From Prevotella denticola (GTDB lineage Bacteria; Bacteroidota; Bacteroidia; Bacteroidales; Bacteroidaceae): a stretch of DNA of 64,000 nt. Position numbers and translations under genes: made by a program. The DNA is taken from positions 1,178,501 to 1,242,500 of the forward strand of contig NZ_UGTM01000001.1 of assembly GCF_900454835.1 (NCBI RefSeq). The letters run 5' to 3'. The notes beneath the pieces are model-generated. The model saw nothing but the letters and a program-made list of their open reading frames with translations. It ran no database searches and was not told the origin of the DNA. Every line of letters begins with the position of its first letter. The stretch's first letter is position 1. Of the stretch, positions 54,706 through 63,097 are shown in pieces.

Positions 54706-57108
54706 ATGCATAAAAAACATTTCTATTTAGGCAACAACATAGCCGAAGCTCAGGATTTCTCGCCACGGAGCCAAAAAATTAAAGGATATCAACTTCCTCA
54801 AAGAGATAGAACAGCACATTCCACGTTGGTGAGAGAATGTTATAAAGCAGCAGTTGCTCATGCCATTACTTGCCAAGAAGAAAGAGAACGACAAGGTTTC
54901 CCTGTAGCAAACGGAGTGTATGTTGACTTGGAAATGGATAAAAAGTTTGTTCCTGATTCGCTGGGTAAACAGGATGGGAATGGCGGTGCAACCATTATGA
55001 AAGTCACGGATAAAGGTAATAATTCGAGCGTTGACGTGACTGTATTCGTGAAAAAAGACAAGAAGGACTGGCTTGAAAAGAAAGTTGACAATTATGAAAA
55101 TAAAAACACACTAAAAGGGAATCCTTGCAATGAAAAGATAATAGCTCCAATTAATGACATAGTAGCAACAGATACCAGGACTCTCTATATCTCAGCGTCA
55201 GAATTCGATGCGATACCAGAAGATGGTTTGTTCCGCTACGAATTGTGGTTAAGCCATAGTAAGGAAAATGACAAGGGAACTATAGAAACAACTTTGTTGC
55301 AACTGGGAATAGAGAAAATTGCAGAACCATTGCTTTTTGATGGCGTTGATGTATGGCTGATAAAGGCTGATAAGCAACAACTGAGTTCGCTTCCTCTTTC
55401 ATTAGGCTATATTGAAAGCATTCGTCCTTACAAAGAACCATCAATTCTCACAAGTAGTAATCCTGTGAATAGAGAATGGAATGAACTCATAAGAAATGAA
55501 ATCACATATTGTGATGATGCGGAGAATGTGATAGTGGGTATATTGGACTCAGGGGTAAACAATGAGCAAGAATTGTTAAAACCTTCACTGCCAAATGAGC
55601 GTATGGGTATAGCTATTGGTGTGCAGGAAGCAACAGACAAAACCGATCATGGTACAGGTATGGCAGGACTTGCCTTGCTGGGCGATTTGACGGATATAGC
55701 TTACCAACGAAACAAAACGGTAGATGTGCATCATTCGTTGTCCTCTATTAAAATTTATGAGAATGGGCATGAAACACCCAATGAATTTTATGGATCCGTC
55801 ATAGAAGAAGCTATTGACAAAGCGGCAAATATGGGAGCTTCCATACAATGTATGGCTATTACAGACGAAAGCTCATACAATGGAATAGCCACGTCAAGCT
55901 CAGCAGCACTTGATGAAAGTATCTACCATCAAGGACTGTGTGACAGGTTGGTTTTAGTATCTGCAGGGAATGTAGAGACGAGTGGTGTTGATTCTGACCA
56001 TTATATTGAATCTTGTAAAGCAAATGCCGTAAAAAGCCCTGCACAAGCATGGAATGCACTGACAGTTGGAGCTTATACAGAAAAGGCAGCTGTAAACGAC
56101 CCTGCCTACAGACCCTTGGCTTCCTTAGGAGGTATTTCGCCATATTCTTGCAGCTCGTTCCCATGGAATGAAAAACGTAACAAACCTGAAATTGTAATGG
56201 AGGGTGGCAATGTGGCTTACCACAACTTGTTAAAAGAAACGGCACATCATGATTTGAGTCTTGTTACTACCAGTAATAATTTACAAAAACCTTTGGAGCC
56301 GTTTTGTGCTACAAGTGCCGCAACAGGATTGGCTACAAGGCTTGCAGCACGGATAAAGGTAGAAAATCCACGATTGTCAATGCTTTCCATTCGTGGTCTG
56401 ATGGTACATTCCGCTCGATGGACTGACGAAATGAAGCGTATTGACAACATAGAGGAGCGTATGTCTCTATGTGGATATGGTGTACCTGATGAGGATATAG
56501 CATTATATAGCAATGAAAAATATACTACCTATATCTTTGAAAATCAACTTAAACCTTATATAGAAGGAGACAGTAGCAATATTTATGGGCAGATGCACTT
56601 CTATGATTTGCCGTGGCCAAAAGAATTATTGGAAGAAATGGGTAGTGAAGGCGTAAGAATTCGTATCACCTTATCTTATTATGTAAAGCCTTCACCAGGT
56701 TATGCAGGAAGAACCAATAAGTATCGCTATCCATCCGCAACATTACATTTCGATCTGAAGACTGCTACTGAAACGCAAGAAGAGTTCCTTTGTCGTCGAA
56801 ATAAATATGAGGAGGGCATTTCTACGAAAAACGATACTAACAGGTGGACTGTCAAACAACAAAAAAGGGAAAGGGGTACAGTACAATCTGACTGGATAAA
56901 ATGCACTGCTGCAGATTTGGCAGAGATGGATAAAATAGTTGTATTTCCTGGGCCGGGATGGTGGAAAAATAGAAAATTGACTAATGTGGATAATATAGTA
57001 TCCTATTCTCTTATTGTATCTATAGAAACGAAAGAGACAGATATATACACTGCAGTAGAAGCAGCTATCGAAAATCGCATTGGGATACAGATCGCACAAG
57101 AAACATAA
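54706..57108 (+). CDS. ietS: subtilisin-like serine protease (S8) of an IetAS-type module
   Basis: 800 residues without signal peptide. The catalytic triad is Asp281 (GILDSGV), His315 (DHGTGMAGL) and Ser537 (ATSAATG), with oxyanion Asn422 (SAGN). About 270 residues precede the protease domain and 200 follow it (beta-rich, possibly a jelly roll). It is cytoplasmic and cotranscribed with the AAA+ ATPase 13 bp upstream. In IetAS the protease is the toxic part and the ATPase restrains or activates it. Defence against phage or plasmids is inferred from the gene pair, not shown here. Confidence 0.82.
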   Translation: MHKKHFYLGNNIAEAQDFSPRSQKIKGYQLPQRDRTAHSTLVRECYKAAVAHAITCQEERERQGFPVANGVYVDLEMDKKFVPDSLGKQDGNGGATIMKVTDKGNNSSVDVTVFVKKDKKDWLEKKVDNYENKNTLKGNPCNEKIIAPINDIVATDTRTLYISASEFDAIPEDGLFRYELWLSHSKENDKGTIETTLLQLGIEKIAEPLLFDGVDVWLIKADKQQLSSLPLSLGYIESIRPYKEPSILTSSNPVNREWNELIRNEITYCDDAENVIVGILDSGVNNEQELLKPSLPNERMGIAIGVQEATDKTDHGTGMAGLALLGDLTDIAYQRNKTVDVHHSLSSIKIYENGHETPNEFYGSVIEEAIDKAANMGASIQCMAITDESSYNGIATSSSAALDESIYHQGLCDRLVLVSAGNVETSGVDSDHYIESCKANAVKSPAQAWNALTVGAYTEKAAVNDPAYRPLASLGGISPYSCSSFPWNEKRNKPEIVMEGGNVAYHNLLKETAHHDLSLVTTSNNLQKPLEPFCATSAATGLATRLAARIKVENPRLSMLSIRGLMVHSARWTDEMKRIDNIEERMSLCGYGVPDEDIALYSNEKYTTYIFENQLKPYIEGDSSNIYGQMHFYDLPWPKELLEEMGSEGVRIRITLSYYVKPSPGYAGRTNKYRYPSATLHFDLKTATETQEEFLCRRNKYEEGISTKNDTNRWTVKQQKRERGTVQSDWIKCTAADLAEMDKIVVFPGPGWWKNRKLTNVDNIVSYSLIVSIETKETDIYTAVEAAIENRIGIQIAQET

Positions 57109-57203
57109 CAAACCATTCTGCGTAAGCAATGCGTAAAAAAAATTGAGTCATGGAAACTCAGTGATACTACACAAGATGCAAAATAGAGAGAAGACTCTCT
57201 TTT

Positions 57204-58038
57204 CTATCTTCGGAAATGCCGTCGTGGTCTCTTTACTTCTTCTTCCTCTTCTTTCGTAGATAGTCTATAGTTTTCAATTTCCTGCTGGAGATTCTTAGCG
57301 TGTTCTTCAAACATGAAATTCTGGAAAGGAGTACTTGTCCCCTCTTCCCTTGATGCGATTAAAACGTTGATGTAATCAGCCTTGTCTTCTTTTAGCACCT
57401 GAGAGGATACAAGTCCAAACTCATTCTGCAGATGATTCATAATCAGCCTTGACATCCTGCCGTTACCATCTACCCACGGATGAATTGTGACGAGCTTCAG
57501 ATGTGCATCAAAACTCAATTTATATTGCTCATATATATCAGGACTATCAAAGTAGTTGCCCACGTCTTTCGTTTATCTCATCACAGAAATCCTTTAATTT
57601 CTGTGGTACTTTTAGGTAGTTCATATATGACTTACCGCCAAATTCCGTTGTTACATTAACCAACCGTAAATCTCCTTAAGAAGAATCAAATGAGCCTCCG
57701 AGTGTGTTGTATTCTCCTCCTGTTCTTCTCATCACTATTGCAGAGAGTTCTTTCAGCATGGAAACAGAGAAAGGTGTATGTTCTTTAGATAGGTCCATAC
57801 TTCTTTCATAAACCTCTTTCAAGTCAAGGTTCATATTCTGTTCTATGATGTTTTTTCCCTTGGCTGTAATACCATTGTCAAAAAGCAGCTGGTTTTCAAC
57901 TTCCGTCATTGTAGGACCTTCAATAGCCGTTGAATGAGCTACGATGGAATACAAATGGGATTTATCGCAATCTATCTGTTCTTGAAAACCCGATTGCCTA
58001 TACTCCTCTAATATGACCAAAAATGCCAGCCTGTCCAT
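57204..58038 (-). pseudogene. Fic/DOC family protein, broken by a stop codon and a frameshift
   Basis: The N-terminal part (start 58038) reads through a typical Fic N-domain (HSTAIEGPTMTEVE, the inhibitory-helix-like region) to GGSFDSS and stops at a TAA (57676-57678). The same frame continues after it with GDLRLVNVTTEFGGKSYMNYL and DFCDEINERRG until TGA. The rest, including the Fic motif HPWVDGNGR, lies in another frame (57204-57563). A single stop change and one indel near 57568 explain everything. An intact Fic protein would AMPylate a target. A -7 box (TATATTTG, minus, 58061-58068) is still present. Confidence 0.85.
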
Positions 58039-58060
58039 TGCTACTTAATTTTCTCAATCG

Positions 58061-58068
58061 CAAATATA
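58061..58068 (-). promoter_or_regulatory. -7 element of the broken Fic gene
   Basis: TATATTTG on the minus strand, 23 bp upstream of the start codon. The bases from here to 58304 show no gene. Confidence 0.5.
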
Positions 58069-58304
58069 CTAAATTATATAAGCTCTAAAAACATCTTAAT
58101 AAAAAATGCCCGTTCGGCCGATAGGCCAGCATAATATTATAAATTCGTCCTCTGTTACTCGTCGTACGTCATACAAATAATCGAGACCTCTGCAAAATCC
58201 TTCAATTAACATGGACTTATAGCACACTCTCATCAACACCTGAAGAAATGTTGTGTGTCAACACTGGCTGAAGAAAAGAGCAGAAGTGGATAAATAATAC
58301 TGTC

Positions 58305-59432
58305 TTATTTCTGAAGCCGGTGCAGACGACGACGCAGATAAGCCTTGTAAATCATGTGCCACCAGCGTGAGAGCGGACGTCCCCAGATGGTTTCAGACGG
58401 GAAATCCAGCGCAAAGTGCAGATTCCTGTAAATTTCAACAAAGTACTGCGAGTAGACGGATTTCCCTGCAAAAGAATAACGCTTGTCATGAAAGCCGAAG
58501 TTACCGGCCTGTAACATTTCTGACACCAGCATCCTGCCGATCCTTTCGTCAGGCTTCAACAGCAGATACTGTTCAGGAAGCCCCAGAGTTTCCTTCATCA
58601 CATACATTACAGCCGCAGCAAACTTGTACATCCCTGTCTGACGGAAGATGCGGAGCGTCTTCCGGCGTTCCTCTTCGTTGAAGCCGCGAAGCAGCAGGTA
58701 ATAATAATCTATCATCTGCCGCAGGCCGATACCCTCGAAGAAGAAATGGTGCATGAGGTGAGACATCTGGAAAACCCGGTTGAAATCGTCCGTCAGGGTG
58801 TACATATACCCCAATCCGTCAGGAAGTTCCGTCAGGTTTTCAAACTGTGCGGCCTTGCATTGATTGAAAAAGCGGCGCAGCCGGTATTCATGCCATAGAT
58901 TGCCCATGAAGGACGGGAAGAAATGTACTTCGACAGGGGTTTTGAAACAACCGACTTCTATATGATGATAGCCTATTTCTCCGCAGCTGTCCAGCTGTCT
59001 GGAGATACGGATGACATCCAGGGTCTTCGCATCTGTCCAGAGATCGATGTCACCTGAAGTCCGCATATAAGGGTCGGGGTACATCAGGGCATTCGTCTGC
59101 CCTTTCAGCACGCAGCCATGCACACCATGTTTCTTCAGCATCAAGGCCGTAAGTTCCGAGGCATCCTTGTAGGCCTGACGGTTGGCCTGCCCGATAACCG
59201 AACAGCTGCCATACCATTTAAGGACCTGCTGCCTGCCGGGACGATGTTCGGACTGGGAAAGCCGCTTGATTCCATGAAAAAAGACACCCAGAATGGCTTG
59301 CTTGTAACCGAAGTCATAGAGGGCGTCCCAATCCATCTCGGCCAGACCGGCAGGTTCGGCCGCATCTTCCTGCAGACAGAAGCGCAGGAAGTCAAAAAAA
59401 ATTGCAGATAATTTTATTTCTTTCTCATCCAT
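58305..59432 (-). CDS. nucleotidyltransferase family protein (PF14907-like)
   Basis: 375 residues if the ATG at 59432 is used; an ATG at 59474 would overlap the preceding gene. The nucleotidyltransferase-like core is VHGCVLKGQTNALMYPDPYMRTSGDIDLW in pieces, with Lys, and the metal-binding DID pair. The remainder is helical (FQMSHLMHHFFFEGIGLRQMIDYYYLL in pieces). Proteins of this family occur in capsule loci and in RiPP clusters with PqqD and HPrK-like genes. Here it directly follows a capsule epimerase gene on the minus strand. The substrate is unknown. Confidence 0.85.
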   Translation of the reverse strand: MDEKEIKLSAIFFDFLRFCLQEDAAEPAGLAEMDWDALYDFGYKQAILGVFFHGIKRLSQSEHRPGRQQVLKWYGSCSVIGQANRQAYKDASELTALMLKKHGVHGCVLKGQTNALMYPDPYMRTSGDIDLWTDAKTLDVIRISRQLDSCGEIGYHHIEVGCFKTPVEVHFFPSFMGNLWHEYRLRRFFNQCKAAQFENLTELPDGLGYMYTLTDDFNRVFQMSHLMHHFFFEGIGLRQMIDYYYLLLRGFNEEERRKTLRIFRQTGMYKFAAAVMYVMKETLGLPEQYLLLKPDERIGRMLVSEMLQAGNFGFHDKRYSFAGKSVYSQYFVEIYRNLHFALDFPSETIWGRPLSRWWHMIYKAYLRRRLHRLQK

Positions 59433-59463
59433 TTGTGACAATTCATTTCCACAGCATCCCCCG

Positions 59464-61392
59464 TCAAGAAACATCTTTCCTGTCAAGAACGGAATACTTA
59501 CTGTTATTGCTCACATATTCCGGTACGATTTCTTTCATCTTGCCGACAATTGCCATGTCGTCATAAGTTCTGCTCAGCAAGACCAGCGCATCGATCTGCC
59601 TGCTCACAGTTTCATAGTCGTATTCACGCACCTTGGCTATGCGGATTTTGTCGTGGAAACTGGGGAGGGTGTTCTCGGTCGTGCTCAGCACCTCTTCATA
59701 CAGTTTCTCACCGGCACGCAGACCTGTGTACTTCACCTCAACATTCTTGGCCCCGGAAAGTCTGATCATCCGTCGGGCAAGGTCGGCAATCTTGACCGGT
59801 TTTCCCATATCGAAGACGAAAATCTCTCCGCCGCTCCCGTGTGTTCCCGCCTCAAGCACCAGCTTGCAGGCCTCCGGAATCAGCATGAAGAAACGGATGA
59901 TGTTGGGGTCGGTGACCGTTACCGGACCACCTGCCTTGATCTGCTTCTCAAACAGCGGTATCACGGATCCGTTGGAGCCCAGCACGTTTCCGAAGCGGGT
60001 GGTGACGAACTGCGTAACAGGTTTGCCCCCGGCCTGCTCGTTGATTTTCTTGTTCAGGCTCTGGCAGTAGATTTCGCAGATACGCTTCGAGCATCCCATC
60101 ACGTTCGTCGGGTTGACGGCCTTGTCGGTGGAGATCATCACGAACTTCCTGACACCGTACTTCACACTGAGGTCGGCAATCACCTTCGTTCCCCAGATGT
60201 TGTTCTGTATGCTCTCGGAAGGATTGTTCTCCATCATCGGGACGTGCTTGTAGGCGGCGGCATGGAAAACATAATCGGGGCGGTAGGTCTGGAAAATCTT
60301 TTCCATGCGGGCTTCATTGGCAATGCTGGCAACGATAGTGTGGGCCTTGATTTCCGGCCAGTCGAAGTGCATCATCAGCCGGATGTCGTGCTGCGGAGTC
60401 TCCGCCTGGTCGATCAGGATCAGTTCCGCTGGATGATAGATGGCAATCTGTCGCACCATTTCAGATCCGATGCTGCCTGCCGAACCCGTTATCATGATTT
60501 TCTTTCCACGCAGGAGACGGCCGATAGCGTCCATGTCTACATGGATCTGTTCGCGTGGAAGCAGGTCCTCAATACTGATTTCCTTGAGCTGCACGTCGGT
60601 ATAATCGTCGTCCTTGCTCCACTCCTTCTCACCCGAAGTGATGTAAATCCGGATGCCAAGTCCCAGAAGGATGTCCTGCAATGCCTGGTCATTACGGAAA
60701 CGCTCGTTCTGCAAGGGAGAAACCAGGACTGCCTGGATGTTCAACTCCCGGATGCGGTCCGCAAGGTGATCATCCACCACAAAAATCTTCGTTCCCATGA
60801 GGATACGCCCTTTGATGGACGGGTCATGTGCAATAAAACCCTTCAGCAGGAAACGGCAAGGCTGCTCGCTACGGATGATTTTCGCCAGACCAACGCCACC
60901 GTCCTTCACACCGTAGATGAGTGTGCGCTTTCCCTTGTCCGTATTGAACAGGACATCGTAGACCGACTTCGTCAGGATGCGGAACGCCATCATGCCGATG
61001 GTTGCGACAAGATACATGGCTGCAATCTGCCGGCCTTCGAGCCGCACAAACTCCAGGTCCCAGTGATAGACTACATAGTGCATTATCTCGGCAATGCCGA
61101 GCGAGAGCAGCATGGCCAGCGCCACACGCTGCAGATCGACAAAAGAAGAATAACGGATGATGCCCGAATAGGTGCGGAAAAGCTTGAAACCTATCAGATT
61201 GAATATCATGTACATGAAGATGGTCTTGCTCAGCAGGACAATGTTCCCCAGGGCAACCGCCCCGTGATAATAGAGCCAGAAGACAAAGATGCCGGAAAGA
61301 TAACAGATAAGAATGTCTATGCCCAATACGACCCAATAAGGCAGAGCATTGATAGAAAGATACCAGTTAAAGAGCTTGTCGACTATCTTCAT
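59464..61392 (-). CDS. membrane-bound NDP-sugar 4,6-dehydratase/epimerase (CapD/PglF/FlaA1-like)
   Basis: 642 residues from the ATG at 61392. Four N-terminal membrane helices (1-135), a first nucleotide-binding region (RTLIYGVKDGG), then the extended SDR domain: ITGSAGSIGSEMVRQI, FHAAAYKHVPMMENNP, STDKAVNPTNVMGCSKR and RFGNVLGSNGSVIPLF. The active-site Tyr is replaced by Met as in the PglF/WbpM group. It makes UDP-4-keto-6-deoxy-GlcNAc for polysaccharide. It is on the opposite strand to the rest of the exopolysaccharide genes. A -7 box (TAAATTTG, minus, 61478-61485) lies 85 bp upstream. Confidence 0.94.
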   Translation of the reverse strand: MKIVDKLFNWYLSINALPYWVVLGIDILICYLSGIFVFWLYYHGAVALGNIVLLSKTIFMYMIFNLIGFKLFRTYSGIIRYSSFVDLQRVALAMLLSLGIAEIMHYVVYHWDLEFVRLEGRQIAAMYLVATIGMMAFRILTKSVYDVLFNTDKGKRTLIYGVKDGGVGLAKIIRSEQPCRFLLKGFIAHDPSIKGRILMGTKIFVVDDHLADRIRELNIQAVLVSPLQNERFRNDQALQDILLGLGIRIYITSGEKEWSKDDDYTDVQLKEISIEDLLPREQIHVDMDAIGRLLRGKKIMITGSAGSIGSEMVRQIAIYHPAELILIDQAETPQHDIRLMMHFDWPEIKAHTIVASIANEARMEKIFQTYRPDYVFHAAAYKHVPMMENNPSESIQNNIWGTKVIADLSVKYGVRKFVMISTDKAVNPTNVMGCSKRICEIYCQSLNKKINEQAGGKPVTQFVTTRFGNVLGSNGSVIPLFEKQIKAGGPVTVTDPNIIRFFMLIPEACKLVLEAGTHGSGGEIFVFDMGKPVKIADLARRMIRLSGAKNVEVKYTGLRAGEKLYEEVLSTTENTLPSFHDKIRIAKVREYDYETVSRQIDALVLLSRTYDDMAIVGKMKEIVPEYVSNNSKYSVLDRKDVS

Positions 61393-61477
61393 ATGCCATT
61401 CAAGAATTAAGTACAAACCTGCTTTGAATGCAGAAAGCAGATTCGCAGAACCATTTTAATAGTTTTAATTTAGGCTG

Positions 61478-61485
61478 CAAATTTA
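61478..61485 (-). promoter_or_regulatory. -7 element of the CapD-like gene
   Basis: TAAATTTG on the minus strand; -33 weak. Confidence 0.5.
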
Positions 61486-61560
61486 ATCAAAAAAACTTAA
61501 ACGTCCTAATTTAAGTTGCGGAGAATTAACTTGGTAGGTGAGAATTCACAATTTCTTACA

Positions 61561-62949
61561 TCACCTCACATCCATCTGGATATGGTAAAGTCCGGCATAG
61601 AGACCGGGCTGATGGGTGAAAGTGACGATGACATCTCGCTCCCCATAAACTGCCAGTACATTCCCGTGTTCTAGGATGAAATTGCCGTCCGACGCACGAT
61701 ACTCCCCCCCTCCAAGCACCTTATAACCGGCTTCGACAGCCTGTCGGGCAAAGAAGAGCATCTCATCTTCCGACCCCGTGAAGAGATTGATGCGGTCTAT
61801 GGAGAGCCTGCCGCCTGCGGAAGAACCGAAGAATCCGATCTGCCGTGGATTGCTGCCTGTCACCCTGTCTCTGCCGTTCTGTACATCATAAGTCATATTG
61901 TGATGGAAGATGATTTCCTTCTGTGTGCCATAGCCGTCGATTGTCTGTGAAACATCCAACCGAAATCTCCTGCCCAACGCCGCCAGTTCGGCCGTACTCC
62001 TCATACGTTCGCCATCGACGTTCAGCAGGCTGTACAGATCAGGAAAAGAAAAAAAGTATGGGGGAATGCCTGAGACAGCAGATACCCCAAACACTTTCAC
62101 CGGGGCGGAACCGCCTGCCGGACCGTCTGGATACCTTACGTCCGCTGCCAGCCTTTCCTCCTTTGTCATTGCCTTTGAAGACCTGACATGAGTATTCTTA
62201 CGGTCCGACATGACAGCCGCATGAGCCGGCAGTCTGCCTGAAACCATCTGCACATCTTCACGATCTGCATTACAGGCCATGGTCTTTCCCGTGTTGCCTT
62301 TCTTTCCCTTTACTTCCGACACATGGATTCCCTGCCTCTTCGAGACGGTCTTCGACTGCGCCATGATCAATGCCTCATCATGGCGGTAACGCTCGCAGAA
62401 GGCATCTTCATTGGTGGTCTTGTCTATATAATGGTCCTTCCCACCCCGCGTCTCGCTGACTTTGGTACCATTGCGCCATAGGGTGGTATATTCAAGATGA
62501 CCGTTTTCATTGTAAGTATAACAGGGTCCGTCAAGGACTCCATTACGATAACTCAGCTTCATTCCGATATTGCCGCTCGGGAAGAAGGACAAGGCACGGC
62601 CGTCTGCCTTGCCGTTCCTGTACTGCATGACAGACTCCACCCTACCCGACTTGTGGAAGGTCCGGCACACGCCGTCCAGTACCGTGTTGCGGTCGTTCTG
62701 CCTGCTGAGGGAAATGTAATGCTTCTCGGCCTGCAGCTGTCCGGTGATGAAATAGTCGTAGAACATCTTCCGTCCGCTGTCGTCAACCGCCAGGACACGG
62801 TAATACGAAGCCTTGTCGGCACTGGCGACACCTTGCCAGCGGCTGTTGTAGAAGATAGCACCATGAGGAATGTAGGCACGTGACATCCGCTGGGCCGGCA
62901 CCAGTGTAGGGACAAAGCACGCAAGCAGGATAAAGTACAGACGTATCAT
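61561..62949 (-). CDS. secreted protein with YwqK/MORN-like repeats
   Basis: 462 residues. Signal peptide MIRLYFILLACFVPTLVPAQ. Residues about 60-170 show repeats of the MORN/YwqK kind (GVCRTFHKSGRVESVMQYRNGKADG in pieces, SFFPSGNIGMKLSYRNGVLDGPC in pieces, YNENGHLEYTTLWRNG). The C-terminal 300 residues are not recognised. YwqK-type proteins are annotated as antitoxin-like, but secreted forms in Bacteroidota probably act as structural or binding modules. A -7 box (TATATTTG, minus, 62972-62979) lies 22 bp upstream. It is a single gene with no obvious partner. Confidence 0.8.
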   Translation of the reverse strand: MIRLYFILLACFVPTLVPAQRMSRAYIPHGAIFYNSRWQGVASADKASYYRVLAVDDSGRKMFYDYFITGQLQAEKHYISLSRQNDRNTVLDGVCRTFHKSGRVESVMQYRNGKADGRALSFFPSGNIGMKLSYRNGVLDGPCYTYNENGHLEYTTLWRNGTKVSETRGGKDHYIDKTTNEDAFCERYRHDEALIMAQSKTVSKRQGIHVSEVKGKKGNTGKTMACNADREDVQMVSGRLPAHAAVMSDRKNTHVRSSKAMTKEERLAADVRYPDGPAGGSAPVKVFGVSAVSGIPPYFFSFPDLYSLLNVDGERMRSTAELAALGRRFRLDVSQTIDGYGTQKEIIFHHNMTYDVQNGRDRVTGSNPRQIGFFGSSAGGRLSIDRINLFTGSEDEMLFFARQAVEAGYKVLGGGEYRASDGNFILEHGNVLAVYGERDVIVTFTHQPGLYAGLYHIQMDVR

Positions 62950-62971
62950 ATTTCAATCTCTAATTTATCCG

Positions 62972-62979
62972 CAAATATA
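62972..62979 (-). promoter_or_regulatory. -7 element of the YwqK-like gene
   Basis: TATATTTG on the minus strand, 22 bp before the start codon. Confidence 0.5.
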
Positions 62980-63053
62980 CATCAACGGAGCTGAAAAAAA
63001 GAATTTTCTTATGTTTTTTCTCAAAAGAAAGGTTATATTTCAAAACAAAGTAG

Positions 63054-63061
63054 TATCTTTG
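63054..63061 (+). promoter_or_regulatory. -7 element of ptb
   Basis: TATCTTTG, 36 bp before the ATG at 63098. Confidence 0.5.
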
Positions 63062-63097
63062 TCACATCATCGGAATATAACTGAAAATCGATTAACT

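Noticed and set aside
59653..61410. 585-codon plus-strand frame opposite the CapD-like gene
   Set aside because: His/Asp/Val-rich antisense translation of a gene with obvious SDR motifs; no promoter.
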